64,000 nt of DNA from Bacillus mobilis (GTDB lineage Bacteria; Bacillota; Bacilli; Bacillales; Bacillaceae_G). A program made the translations under genes and the position numbers. Positions 1 through 8,118 of the stretch are shown here, in pieces. The stretch is taken from assembly GCF_001884045.1 (NCBI RefSeq), contig NZ_MACF01000046.1:124001-188000 (forward strand). The letters are read 5' to 3'. The notes under the pieces are model-generated. The model was given only the letters and a program-made list of their open reading frames with translations. It was not told the DNA's origin and did no database searches. Within the stretch, counting starts at the first letter, position 1, and every line of letters starts with the position of its first letter.

Positions 1-781
1 GCAAGATACTCTTACATATAGTTCTTATTCAGCGCATAAAGAAGCGATCGATGCTGAATTTATCCCAACTTCTGGGCTTGTAGAAAAGTTACGCTTGATA
101 AAGACTGATTCAGAGATTAAGATATTAAAGGAAGCTGCACAGATTGCAGATGCTGCCTTTGAACATATTCTATCATTCATTCGTCCGGGAGTATCTGAAA
201 TTGAAGTGTCAAATGAACTTGAATTTTTCATGAGAAAACAAGGAGCAACATCTTCTTCGTTTGATATTATCGTTGCTTCAGGTCTTCGTTCGGCATTACC
301 GCACGGCGTGGCATCTGAAAAAGTGATAGAAACAGGAGATTTCGTTACATTAGACTTCGGCGCTTATTACATAGGATATTGCTCTGATATTACTCGTACG
401 ATTGCAGTTGGTGAACCATCTGATAAATTGAAAGAAATTTATAATATCGTTTTAGAAGCACAACTATGTGGTGTGAACGGTATTAAAGCTGGTTTAACAG
501 GCCGTGAAGCGGATGCGTTAACGCGCGATTACATAACGGAAAAAGGATATGGTGAATACTTCGGACACTCTACTGGTCATGGAATCGGTCTTGAAATTCA
601 TGAAGCACCAGGTTTAGCGTTCCGTTCTGATACAGTTCTTGAACCAGGTATGGCTGTAACAGTAGAACCAGGTATTTATATTCCAGGTATTGGCGGCGTA
701 CGTATTGAAGATGATATCATTGTAACAAGTGAAGGTAATGAAGTAATTACGAAATCACCAAAAGAACTTATTATTTTGTAA
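1..781 (+). CDS. yqhT: Xaa-Pro peptidase, M24 family (5' end cut by window)
   Basis: Metallopeptidase that removes N-terminal residues ahead of proline. The reading frame is open from base 2, so the first in-frame ATG (base 95) is internal and the true start lies before the window. 259 residues are visible; the family is usually about 350, so roughly the N-terminal quarter is missing. The pita-bread fold ligands are all present: Asp in LDFGAYY, Asp in DITRTIAV, His in HSTGHGIGLEIHE, Glu in TVEPGIY and Glu in RIEDDII. It ends 21 bases before efp, the same neighbour order as B. subtilis yqhT-efp. The family is certain; substrate preference is inferred. Confidence 0.9.
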   Translation, partial: QDTLTYSSYSAHKEAIDAEFIPTSGLVEKLRLIKTDSEIKILKEAAQIADAAFEHILSFIRPGVSEIEVSNELEFFMRKQGATSSSFDIIVASGLRSALPHGVASEKVIETGDFVTLDFGAYYIGYCSDITRTIAVGEPSDKLKEIYNIVLEAQLCGVNGIKAGLTGREADALTRDYITEKGYGEYFGHSTGHGIGLEIHEAPGLAFRSDTVLEPGMAVTVEPGIYIPGIGGVRIEDDIIVTSEGNEVITKSPKELIIL

Positions 782-802
782 TATACAGGAGGATTTTTTT
801 AC

Positions 803-1360
803 ATGATTTCAGTAAACGATTTTCGTACAGGTTTAACAATTTCAGTGGACAATGCCCTATGGCAAGTAATGGATTTCCAACACGTAAAGCCAGGTAAAGG
901 TGCTGCATTCGTTCGTTCTAAACTACGTAACCTTCGCACAGGATCTGTTCAAGAGAAAACATTCCGTGCAGGTGAAAAAGTAGAAAAAGCACACATCGAA
1001 AACCGTCGTATGCAATACTTATACGCGAGCGGTGAGTCTCACGTATTTATGGATAACGGAACTTATGAGCAAATCGAACTTGGTGAAAAACAAATCGAGC
1101 GCGAACTTAAATTCCTAAAAGAAAACATGGAAGTATCTATTATGACATACCAAGATGAAGTACTTGGTGTTGAACTTCCAAACACGGTTGAATTACAAGT
1201 TACAGAAACAGAGCCAGGTATTAAAGGAGATACAGCTTCTAACGTAACAAAACCAGCTACATTAGAAACTGGTCTTGTTGTACAAGTACCAATCTTCATT
1301 AACGAAGGCGAAATGCTTATCATCAACACTGGTGAAGGTAAATACGTTTCTCGTGCATAG
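803..1360 (+). CDS. efp: Elongation factor P
   Basis: Translation factor that binds between the P and E sites and relieves stalling at polyproline stretches. The 185-residue length is normal. It starts at ATG with AGGAGG about ten bases upstream. Three OB-like domains are implied by length; the conserved [12 protein letters not shown] segment (about residues 29-40) is the tip loop of domain I, where the modifiable lysine lies. The C-terminal [10 protein letters not shown] end is typical. A strong terminator follows immediately, so efp ends a transcription unit with the upstream peptidase gene. Confidence 0.97.
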   Translation: MISVNDFRTGLTISVDNALWQVMDFQHVKPGKGAAFVRSKLRNLRTGSVQEKTFRAGEKVEKAHIENRRMQYLYASGESHVFMDNGTYEQIELGEKQIERELKFLKENMEVSIMTYQDEVLGVELPNTVELQVTETEPGIKGDTASNVTKPATLETGLVVQVPIFINEGEMLIINTGEGKYVSRA

Positions 1361-1363
1361 TAG

Positions 1364-1397
1364 AAAAGCACTCGTGATTATCACGAGTGCCTTTTTT
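1364..1397 (+). terminator. Rho-independent terminator after efp
   Basis: A 10-bp perfect stem (GCACTCGTGA / TCACGAGTGC, 1368-1390) with a 3-base loop, followed by CTTTTTT. The A-rich 5' flank could let it serve the convergent minus-strand gene ending at 1396. Confidence 0.9.
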
Positions 1398-1716
1398 ATA
1401 GGAAATAGGGCAGATAATAAATCGTGGTTATAACAAAGCTAACTAAGACAAGTGAAAGGGTACCCATAATGTACGGAGTCAAAACAATTTGAAATGGTTT
1501 TATCTCGCCAGTCTCAACGCCAGTCAGTGTTTTACTGATGGCATGATCTGTAATGTTGTTTCTATGATTACTCATAATAATTAGCCACGTAATTGCAAAT
1601 ATTGCTAAACTACCAAGGAAAAAGGCCTCCATAAATGACCAACTGACCAATAATGAAAAAAGATAAATAAGAGCTAATTCTACTACAATCGTTAAACTAA
1701 TTTTTAATACCTTCAT
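1396..1716 (-). CDS. Small three-helix membrane protein, unknown function
   Basis: 106 residues with three hydrophobic segments (about residues 5-25, 30-48 and 80-105) and a polar loop between helices 2 and 3 (SNHRNNITDHAISKTLTG). It starts at ATG behind AAGGGGG with about six bases of spacing. Its start overlaps the end of the acetyltransferase gene upstream by 20 bases, so the two are probably translated from one message. I do not recognise the family. Neither gene belongs to the conserved block around it; both are accessory. Confidence 0.7.
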   Translation of the reverse strand: MKVLKISLTIVVELALIYLFSLLVSWSFMEAFFLGSLAIFAITWLIIMSNHRNNITDHAISKTLTGVETGEIKPFQIVLTPYIMGTLSLVLVSFVITTIYYLPYFL

Positions 1717-2275
1717 ATTTTTCCCCCTTATTTTGTAAGTCTAGCCAATTTAGAAATTTCTCACGTGACACAACATGTAGTACACAAGAAGAGTTTATTT
1801 CATTCTCTAAGGCAGAATGCTCATCAGGGAATCTATCTTCCACATGCAATGAAATATAAGGTAGTTTTTCTTGTGCTTTTAACGAACGGACATTATTCGT
1901 TTTAGCACCAGCAAATACGTAGGAAAGTTGTAAGTCTAAAAAAGCAATTTTAAAGATTTCTTTTTTAGCAGCTTCATTATATCCTTTCCCCCAGTATGGA
2001 TAACCAAGCCAACTGCCAATGTGAGATTGTTTCTTTTCAGAATTAATATGTTTAAGCGTGGTGAGGCCAATTATTTCATTCTCGTCATTTACAATCATTC
2101 TCGATAAAGACCTCTTTTGGCGCTCTTCTTCTATTGCGAAAAGAAGAAATGCTTTCGTGTCTTCAATCTTTTCTACTTTTATTCCTAATGCATTTTTTAC
2201 ATGTGGATCACTTGATAGCTTAAAAATCACATTTGCATAGCGTAAATCGATTGGTACTAAAGTAACGTGCTGCAT
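1697..2275 (-). CDS. GNAT family N-acetyltransferase (RimJ/RimL-like)
   Basis: 192-residue acetyl-CoA-dependent acyltransferase of the RimJ/RimL-like type. GNAT signatures visible: a start of the LVPIDLRYANVIFKL kind, IIGLTTLKHIN (beta strand 4), the acetyl-CoA loop region around GSWLGYPYWGKGYNEAAKKEI, and VFAGAKTNNVRSLKAQEKL (the usual asparagine/SxrxxEKxGF region). The terminal 60 residues depart from the plain family. ATG is preceded by AAAAGGGG. The substrate cannot be deduced; family members acetylate ribosomal proteins, antibiotics or small amines. Confidence 0.85.
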   Translation of the reverse strand: MQHVTLVPIDLRYANVIFKLSSDPHVKNALGIKVEKIEDTKAFLLFAIEEERQKRSLSRMIVNDENEIIGLTTLKHINSEKKQSHIGSWLGYPYWGKGYNEAAKKEIFKIAFLDLQLSYVFAGAKTNNVRSLKAQEKLPYISLHVEDRFPDEHSALENEINSSCVLHVVSREKFLNWLDLQNKGEKYEGIKN

Positions 2276-2465
2276 CGTCTATACCCCTTTTAAATTAAAT
2301 ATACCATAATATACCATTAAATAATACAAATATTCTGATTTTTAAAAGGCGTTAGATAAAAATTATGTTTTTACTTCTGAAATAGACAACCTTTGCATAT
2401 GGTTGTACAAATATACTCTTTTGTAGCAGACAGCATTAGTAACCGTTATGGGAGAAGGTGGGAGA

Positions 2466-2747
2466 ATGAAACAGTGGCTAGCGGCAATGGAAACATCCGT
2501 GCTTGTAATGGGGTTACTTCGGTTGTTTTCAGGTAGCGCGGAAATATTCGCCGCTTTGCTTATGCTTTATGTGAATGATGCGAAGAAAGCATTGTTTATA
2601 AATGGTATGTTGGCGTTTGTTGGACCGACCGTATTAATTTTAACAATGACAATAGGCATAGCGAGTGTGGCAAGTGAGATTTCTTTCTTGAAACTCTTTT
2701 TTCTAGCGCTTGGAATTGGCTGCATTTTTATCGCGTTGTTGAAATAG
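2466..2747 (+). CDS. yqhV: YqhV family membrane protein (DUF2619)
   Basis: 93-residue protein with three hydrophobic helices, matching B. subtilis YqhV, which also lies directly upstream of spoIIIAA. An in-frame ATG exists at 2448, but it sits inside the purine-rich GGGAGAAGGTGGGAG stretch. ATG 2466 has that stretch as its ribosome binding site and gives the family-like start MKQWLAAMETSVL, so it is preferred. The gap to spoIIIAA is only 27 bases, so the two are probably cotranscribed. Function unknown; a sporulation role is only suggested by position. Confidence 0.85.
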   Translation: MKQWLAAMETSVLVMGLLRLFSGSAEIFAALLMLYVNDAKKALFINGMLAFVGPTVLILTMTIGIASVASEISFLKLFFLALGIGCIFIALLK

Positions 2748-2774
2748 TAAGTCGAGTATAGTGGGGAGAAGCTG

Positions 2775-3701
2775 ATGAAAGAAGTATTAGAAGTTTTACC
2801 GAAAACGATGAAGCAGCTAGTGGAAAGTTGTAAGCAGTGCGATGCTCTAGAGGAAATTCGTGTTCGAATTGGAAGACCGCTAGAGTGTATTGCTCATGGC
2901 GAAGTGTTTTTTTATGACTATATCGTTACGGCAGAGGATGCCATTTACTTATTGAATAAGTTAAGTCAATTCTCAATTTATACGATGGAAGAGGAATTAA
3001 AACGAGGGTATGTGACACTTCGAGGAGGACATAGAATCGGCTTGGCGGGAAAAGTCATTACAGAAAAAAGCGCAGTGAAAATGATTCGAGATGTCTCTTC
3101 CTTTAATATTCGTATCGCTCGTCAAAAAATAGGAATTGCTGAACCACTTTTGCCGTATTTGTATGAATCACGATGGTTAAACACGATGGTTATTGGCCCG
3201 CCGCAAACGGGGAAAACAACACTTTTAAGAGATGTAGCACGTTGCATGAGTCAAGGTGTAAGTGCTTCAAAAATTCCTTCTTGTAAAGTCGGGATTGTAG
3301 ATGAACGGTCAGAAATTGCAGGCTGCGTGAAAGGTATTCCGCAATATGACTTTGGCACGCGAGTAGATGTGTTAGACGCATGTCCAAAAGCTGAAGGAAT
3401 GATGATGATGATTCGTTCTATGAGTCCAGATGTTTTGATTGTAGATGAAATCGGACGTAAAGAAGATAGTGAAGCAATTATGGAGGCGGTGCATGCAGGA
3501 GTTCAGCTTTTTATAAGTGCACATGGATTTTCTTATGATGATGTTGTGAAACGTCCATCACTAAAAGCGGTGCTGGAGCTCGGTATATTTGATAGGTTTG
3601 TGGAGCTATCAAAAGCAAGAGGGCCAGGAACAGTTATGCAAGTGAAAGATAAATATGGAAAATCGGTATTGCCTCATAGAAAGGCTGAGGGCATATGGTA
3701 A
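2775..3701 (+). CDS. spoIIIAA: Stage III sporulation protein AA, secretion-type ATPase
   Basis: 308-residue AAA-type ATPase related to type II/IV secretion motors. It is proposed to energise the SpoIIIA-SpoIIQ channel between mother cell and forespore after engulfment. Walker A is GPPQTGKTT at residues 141-149; Walker B is SPDVLIVDEIGR near 217-228. No membrane segment is present, consistent with a cytosolic motor in the mother cell. It starts at ATG behind GGGGAG and overlaps spoIIIAB by seven bases. First gene of the eight-gene spoIIIA operon; mother-cell sigma-E control is known for the family, but I could not place a convincing sigma-E promoter here. Confidence 0.97.
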   Translation: MKEVLEVLPKTMKQLVESCKQCDALEEIRVRIGRPLECIAHGEVFFYDYIVTAEDAIYLLNKLSQFSIYTMEEELKRGYVTLRGGHRIGLAGKVITEKSAVKMIRDVSSFNIRIARQKIGIAEPLLPYLYESRWLNTMVIGPPQTGKTTLLRDVARCMSQGVSASKIPSCKVGIVDERSEIAGCVKGIPQYDFGTRVDVLDACPKAEGMMMMIRSMSPDVLIVDEIGRKEDSEAIMEAVHAGVQLFISAHGFSYDDVVKRPSLKAVLELGIFDRFVELSKARGPGTVMQVKDKYGKSVLPHRKAEGIW

Positions 3702-4210
3702 AAATATTTGGTGCAGTGTTAATCGTTGCGGTCAGCACCTTTTTCGGATTTTCATACGCAAAAAAATATAGCGAGAGGCCACGGCAACTTAGATTATTAA
3801 AAGCGGCACTTCAATCATTAGAGGCAGAAATTATGTATGGGCATACACCTTTGTCTGAAGCCGCCGAGCGATTAGTGAAACAAATGCCGAAGCCGTTAAA
3901 TTGGATATTTCAAAGTTTCGCTAGAAGGCTAGAGAGCGGAGAACAAACAGTAAGAGAAGCTTGGATAGATAGTTTGAAAGAAAATTGGAAGCTAACAGCA
4001 TTTCAACAAACTGAGTACGAGATTTTGCAGCAATTTGGCGAAACGCTCGGACAACATGATCGTGAATCACAACAAAAACATATACGCTTATGCATTACAC
4101 ATTTAGAGAGAGAAGAAGAAGAAGCGAAAGCGTTACAACTGCAATATGAAAAAATGATCAAGAGCTTAGGGGTACTAGCGGGGCTACTTATCGTAATTTT
4201 ACTGCTATAG
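3695..4210 (+). CDS. spoIIIAB: Stage III sporulation protein AB
   Basis: 171 residues with hydrophobic helices at both ends (about 4-20 and 152-171) and a helical, charged middle. This resembles the GspF-like platform proteins of type II secretion, the role proposed for SpoIIIAB. Start ATG lies inside the end of spoIIIAA (seven-base overlap), indicating translational coupling. Length and topology match the B. subtilis protein. Confidence 0.95.
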   Translation: MVKIFGAVLIVAVSTFFGFSYAKKYSERPRQLRLLKAALQSLEAEIMYGHTPLSEAAERLVKQMPKPLNWIFQSFARRLESGEQTVREAWIDSLKENWKLTAFQQTEYEILQQFGETLGQHDRESQQKHIRLCITHLEREEEEAKALQLQYEKMIKSLGVLAGLLIVILLL

Positions 4211-4224
4211 GAGGGAGAAAGGCG

Positions 4225-4428
4225 ATGTCCATTGATGTTGGATTAATATTTCAAATCGCCGGAATCGGCATTGTTTTAGCTTTTATTCATACCGTACTAA
4301 AAGAATTAAAGCGAGAGGATATTGCAAATTGGGTTATCCTTGTCGGTTTTGTCGTTATTTTATTTCATGTGGCATTTTTAATTAATACGCTATTCGACAA
4401 GATTAAGAGTGTCTTTCTCTTCCAGTAA
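4225..4428 (+). CDS. spoIIIAC: Stage III sporulation protein AC
   Basis: 67-residue membrane protein with two helices (about 6-24 and 34-58) separated by the charged turn KELKREDIAN. It is a small membrane subunit of the mother-cell side of the SpoIIIA channel. It starts at ATG behind GGAGGGAGAAAGG. Its stop codon is immediately followed by the AAAGGAGG that serves spoIIIAD. Confidence 0.95.
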   Translation: MSIDVGLIFQIAGIGIVLAFIHTVLKELKREDIANWVILVGFVVILFHVAFLINTLFDKIKSVFLFQ

Positions 4429-4442
4429 AGGAGGCGGTTCGA

Positions 4443-4835
4443 ATCGAAATTATACAAATTGTCGGATTAGGCCTCGTTGCTACGTTTTTAGCCGCTGTAT
4501 TGAATCAGCATAAATCTAGCATTACGTCGTTATTTATTGTGTTCGTAGGTAGCGTGATGTTTCTTATTTTAATTGATCAAATTCACTCTATTTTACAAAT
4601 GATTGAGAGAGTAGCGAGTGAAGCGAAAGTTAGCAACGTATATGTAGAAACGTTGCTAAAAATTATTGGGATTGCTTATATTGCTGAGTTTGGAGCGCAA
4701 ATTACAAAAGATGCAGGGCAGGGTGCAATCGCTTCGAAAATTGAATTGGCTGGAAAAATCTTAATTCTAGTAATGGCAATTCCTATTTTGACGGTTGTAA
4801 TTGAGACTATTCTCGGATTTTTACCGACGGGATAA
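4443..4835 (+). CDS. spoIIIAD: Stage III sporulation protein AD, apparent ATC start
   Basis: Integral membrane subunit of the SpoIIIA channel. The conserved core VETLLKIIGIAYIAEFGAQ is present, and the frame continues upstream to IEIIQIVGLGLVATFLAA, which aligns with the N terminus of the B. subtilis protein. There is no in-frame ATG, GTG or TTG between the spoIIIAC stop and TTG at 4500. TTG 4500 has no ribosome binding site and would remove about 19 residues, most of the first membrane helix. ATC at 4443 lies eight bases after a near-perfect AAAGGAGG (4427-4434) and gives 130 residues against about 133 in B. subtilis. The start is inferred; ATT at 4449 is a less likely alternative. Confidence 0.85.
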   Translation: MEIIQIVGLGLVATFLAAVLNQHKSSITSLFIVFVGSVMFLILIDQIHSILQMIERVASEAKVSNVYVETLLKIIGIAYIAEFGAQITKDAGQGAIASKIELAGKILILVMAIPILTVVIETILGFLPTG

Positions 4836-4845
4836 GGGGGAGTGA

Positions 4846-6018
4846 ATGTTGAGGGGGTTTGGAGCTAAGCTGCTATTTGCTTGCTTCCTTTTCTTTTCTT
4901 TACCGGTTGTTGTACAAGCTTCTCCTGTAGAAACAAACGTCGTTGATCAACAATTGGATAAGCTCGGAATTGAAGATGTGAAGCAATTTTGGGACGGGCT
5001 TGTTACAAAATATGGAGGTTATTTACCAGAGAGTCAAAAAGGTAGCTTTATGGAGTTCGTAAAGGGAGAAAAAGAAATTTCTATAAAAGAGTGGATGCTA
5101 GGTTTATTAAAGTATTTATTTCACGAGCTTGTTGCAAATGGGAAGCTACTTGGAACGCTTATTATGCTTACAATTTTTAGTGCATTGTTGCAATCACTGC
5201 AATCTGCATTTTCAAAGAGTAGTGTAAGTAAAATTGCGGATGCTGTTGTATATATGGTACTGATTATTTTCGCATTAAATAGTTTTTATGTCGTCATGAC
5301 ATATGCAAGAGAAACGATACAAACAATGGTAGATTTCATATTAGCGCTATTGCCAATCTTGCTTGCACTCATAGCAACTGGAGGTGGTGTTGTATCTGTA
5401 TCGTTTTTTCATCCGATTATCATCTTCTTAATGAACACGAGCGGGCTTTTGATGAATTATATCGTTCTACCACTTTTATTACTTGCAACGATATTAAGTA
5501 TTGTAAGTACGATGAGTGATCAATATAAAGTTACGAAATTGTCCAAGCTTCTGCAAAACGTTAGCGTTGGGATTATCGGTATTTTTTTAACGATTTTTTT
5601 AGGGGTATTATCTGTACAAGGAACAGCGACAGCGGTTGCTGATGGAATCGCTGTGAAAACTGCTAAATTTGTAACAGGGAACTTTATTCCTGTAGTAGGA
5701 AGAATGTTTACAGAGGCGGCGGACACTGTTATTAGTGCATCCGGATTATTAAAAAACACAGTCGGAATTATCGGGCTCGTCATTCTATGCTTAATTGTTG
5801 CTTTTCCAGCGATTCAAATTTTTTGTATCGCGTTTATTTATAAATTCGCAGCAGCAGTATTACAGCCAGTTGGCAGCGGAGCAATTATTCAATGTTTAGA
5901 TATTATCGGGCGAAGCATCATTTATGTATTTGCTTGCTTAGCTATCGTATCATTTATGTTCTTTTTAAGTATCACAATTATTATTGCTGCGGGGAACATT
6001 ACACTTATGATGCGGTAG
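4846..6018 (+). CDS. spoIIIAE: Stage III sporulation protein AE
   Basis: 390-residue polytopic membrane protein of the SpoIIIA complex. It opens with a cleavable-looking signal peptide (MLRGFGAKLLFACFLFFSLP, then VVVQA-SP), followed by an extracytoplasmic segment to about residue 85 and roughly seven hydrophobic helices. SpoIIIAE is thought to form the polytopic platform of the channel. ATG is preceded by GGGGGAG with a short gap. Length agrees with the family. Confidence 0.95.
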   Translation: MLRGFGAKLLFACFLFFSLPVVVQASPVETNVVDQQLDKLGIEDVKQFWDGLVTKYGGYLPESQKGSFMEFVKGEKEISIKEWMLGLLKYLFHELVANGKLLGTLIMLTIFSALLQSLQSAFSKSSVSKIADAVVYMVLIIFALNSFYVVMTYARETIQTMVDFILALLPILLALIATGGGVVSVSFFHPIIIFLMNTSGLLMNYIVLPLLLLATILSIVSTMSDQYKVTKLSKLLQNVSVGIIGIFLTIFLGVLSVQGTATAVADGIAVKTAKFVTGNFIPVVGRMFTEAADTVISASGLLKNTVGIIGLVILCLIVAFPAIQIFCIAFIYKFAAAVLQPVGSGAIIQCLDIIGRSIIYVFACLAIVSFMFFLSITIIIAAGNITLMMR

Positions 6019-6030
6019 GAGGTGAAGGGT

Positions 6031-6663
6031 ATGCAATTTGTTACAGAGTGGATTAGAAATATTATCGTTTTTTTACTCTTAGCGACAATGCTGCATCTTA
6101 TTCTTCCAAATTCTAATTTGCAGAAGTACGTCAAATTCGTTGTAAGTTTATTATTAGTTGTTTTAATTTTAACGCCTCTTTTTAAACTATTGCAAACAGA
6201 TGTGAATGAAGTAATCGCAAATTTTAATGAAGAGAAGTATGTAGCAGAAGGATCTGTAAAAAATTCAATAGATTCGAAGAAAAAAGAAATACAAGCTCTA
6301 ACACGTGCATATAGTTTAGAAGAGATGGCTACCAAAATGAAAAAAGAAGTAGGAAAAGAATTCGAGAAAAAGTATGGTATGACAGTCTCTGAAATACAAA
6401 TAGTCGCAGCGGAAAGTACAGCGGAAGTAAAGTCAGCGAAAGATATTCAAACTGTTGTTGTGACGCTGAAAGAAAAAGAACGTAGTAAAAATGATGCAAT
6501 CGAAACAGTAAAACCAGTTGAAATTAACACGAAAGAACCACCGAAAAAAGTAGAAGAAACGAATGTAGAAATGAAAGACTTCTTTTCAAGCAGGTGGCAA
6601 CTAGAGAATAAACAAATCCAAGTTCAAATGGAAGGGAGGACAGGTAGAGTAAATGGACAATAA
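6031..6663 (+). CDS. spoIIIAF: Stage III sporulation protein AF
   Basis: 210 residues: two N-terminal membrane helices (about 5-23 and 32-50), then a soluble, lysine- and glutamate-rich domain to the C terminus. SpoIIIAF is one of the ring-forming subunits of the channel. A GTG at 6022 is in frame but overlaps the AGGAGGTG motif itself; ATG 6031 has that motif at normal spacing and gives MQFVTEWIRNI, matching the family N terminus. It overlaps spoIIIAG by eleven bases. Confidence 0.93.
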   Translation: MQFVTEWIRNIIVFLLLATMLHLILPNSNLQKYVKFVVSLLLVVLILTPLFKLLQTDVNEVIANFNEEKYVAEGSVKNSIDSKKKEIQALTRAYSLEEMATKMKKEVGKEFEKKYGMTVSEIQIVAAESTAEVKSAKDIQTVVVTLKEKERSKNDAIETVKPVEINTKEPPKKVEETNVEMKDFFSSRWQLENKQIQVQMEGRTGRVNGQ

Positions 6664-7315
6664 AGATAAAAATTCGAAGTTCTCATTTTTTCGAAACTTA
6701 TTGAATGGGGATGAAAAGGAAAGCAATGAGAAGGGAAAAAAGGTGACACCTAAGTTTTTACTTGTCCTACTCATACTTGGAATTTTGCTTATGTTTTCTA
6801 GTAGTTTATTTTCAAGTAAAAAAGAAGAAATACCTGTATTTAAAGAACAAAAAACGCAAAACCAAGAAAAAGACGTACCAACTTTTGGACAAAAAAATAA
6901 CGATAGTATGTCAAATGTAGAAAAGTATGAAAAAGCGTATGAACAAGAATTAAAAGCAGCTTTAGAAGAAATAGCAGGAGTAAAAGATGTAACGATTAAA
7001 GTGAATTTAGATTCATCTGAAGAAAAAATATTAGAAAAAAATACAGTGAAACGTTCACAAACGACAGGTGAAACAGATAAGACAGGCGGTAAGAGGGAAG
7101 TAGAGGATGAGTCCCTTGATGAAAAGACAGTTATTATACGTGAAGGTGATAAAGAAACTCCCGTTGTTTTACGAACAGAGAAACCGAAAGTGCGAGGTGT
7201 TCTTGTTGTAGCAAAGGGAGTGGATAATATACAAGTTAAAGCGATTGTAAAGGAAGCTGTAATACGGCTGCTAGATGTACCAGCTCATCGCGTTTCAGTA
7301 TCACCGAAAAATTGA
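6653..7315 (+). CDS. spoIIIAG: Stage III sporulation protein AG
   Basis: 220 residues: cytoplasmic N-terminal stretch, one membrane helix (about 32-50, VTPKFLLVLLILGILLMF), then a periplasmic-side ring domain. SpoIIIAG forms a large oligomeric ring in the intermembrane space; its ring-building motif region (EELKAALEEIAGVKDVTIKVNLDSSEE) is clear at about 96-125. A charged insertion (about 130-155) corresponds to the extra beta region of the family. Sits between spoIIIAF and spoIIIAH in the usual order. Confidence 0.95.
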   Translation: MDNKDKNSKFSFFRNLLNGDEKESNEKGKKVTPKFLLVLLILGILLMFSSSLFSSKKEEIPVFKEQKTQNQEKDVPTFGQKNNDSMSNVEKYEKAYEQELKAALEEIAGVKDVTIKVNLDSSEEKILEKNTVKRSQTTGETDKTGGKREVEDESLDEKTVIIREGDKETPVVLRTEKPKVRGVLVVAKGVDNIQVKAIVKEAVIRLLDVPAHRVSVSPKN

Positions 7316-7330
7316 TAGGGAGGAAATAAA

Positions 7331-7999
7331 GTGTTAAAAAAACAAACGGTTTGGCTATTAACGATGTTAAGTTTAGTTGTTGTACTATCTGTTTATTACG
7401 TAACAACTCCTGACAAAATGAATACTGCATCACCGGCAACAGGTGAAAAGATTGGACAAGAAAAACAAGGTACTGATAAAGCAGTAACAAATGAAGCACC
7501 GAAAGAAACGCCAAAAAAAGAAACTACAAGCAAAGAAACATCAAATAAAGAAACAAATAAAGAAACAAATAAAGAAACAGACAAAAAAGAGAGTGCTAAC
7601 AAAGAAACAAGTAAAAAAGATGCTAACGTAACAGTTCAATCAAGCGATGAAAATTTCACAGCGTTACGTATGCAAATGGAAGATCAGCGAAGTGAAGAAA
7701 AATCAAGATTACAAGAAGTGATGAATTCAGCGAAATCTTCAGCAACAGAAAAGAGTAAAGCAAAAGATAATTTTGATGCAATTACTACAATGGAAACGAA
7801 GCAAGAACTACTTGAGACAGTAATTAAGTCTCAAGGTGGATATAAAGATGCTCTTGTAAGAGCTGATGGAACTGACATTAGAGTAACTGTGAAAGCAGCA
7901 AAGCATTCACAAAAAGAAGCGAATAAAATTATACAGCTTGTAAGAAGTGAAGGCGGATCAAAAGATGTAGGTGTGAAATTTGATCCACCAGCAAAATAA
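7331..7999 (+). CDS. spoIIIAH: Stage III sporulation protein AH, SpoIIQ partner
   Basis: 222 residues: a membrane anchor (MLKKQTVWLLTMLSLVVVLS), a low-complexity Lys/Glu/Thr linker (about 50-97), then the YscJ/FliF-like ring domain (about 110-220) that docks onto forespore SpoIIQ. It starts at GTG behind GGGAGGAAA; the N terminus MLKKQTVWLL is near identical to the B. subtilis one. The linker is encoded by a short tandem repeat and is longer and more repetitive than I would expect, so its length may vary among strains. Last gene of the operon; a strong terminator follows. Confidence 0.96.
   Translation: MLKKQTVWLLTMLSLVVVLSVYYVTTPDKMNTASPATGEKIGQEKQGTDKAVTNEAPKETPKKETTSKETSNKETNKETNKETDKKESANKETSKKDANVTVQSSDENFTALRMQMEDQRSEEKSRLQEVMNSAKSSATEKSKAKDNFDAITTMETKQELLETVIKSQGGYKDALVRADGTDIRVTVKAAKHSQKEANKIIQLVRSEGGSKDVGVKFDPPAK
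7543..7578 (+). repeat. 12-bp tandem repeat, three perfect units, in spoIIIAH
   Basis: Three identical units of AAATAAAGAAAC encode the NKET motif in the linker of SpoIIIAH; degenerate units flank it on both sides. The unit length is a multiple of three, so gain or loss of units keeps the reading frame. Confidence 0.85.
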
Positions 8000-8046
8000 A
8001 AACTAATAATCCGCGGGGAAATCCTCCGCGGATTATTAGTTTTTAC
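7998..8046 (+). terminator. Terminator of the spoIIIA operon
   Basis: Arms of about 19 bases (AAAAACTAATAATCCGCGG and its complement) with a 9-base loop; the right arm ends in TTTTT. Very stable and symmetric, so it could work in both directions. Confidence 0.9.
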
Positions 8047-8088
8047 GAATCGGATTGTTTGAAAATAGTTAGATAAAAATAATAATAG

Positions 8089-8118
8089 AAAAAAGCTATC
8101 ATTTTCGATAGCTTTTTT
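8089..8118 (-). terminator. Bidirectional-type hairpin at the end of the small minus-strand gene
   Basis: AAAAAAGCTATC and GATAGCTTTTTT pair around a 6-base loop. On the minus strand the run of T follows the stem. The last codons and stop (8099) of the 64-residue gene lie inside the hairpin. Confidence 0.75.

Noticed and set aside
5922-6335. 137-codon minus-strand frame over spoIIIAE/spoIIIAF
   Set aside because: Entirely opposite two conserved genes, no ribosome site, no recognisable sequence.
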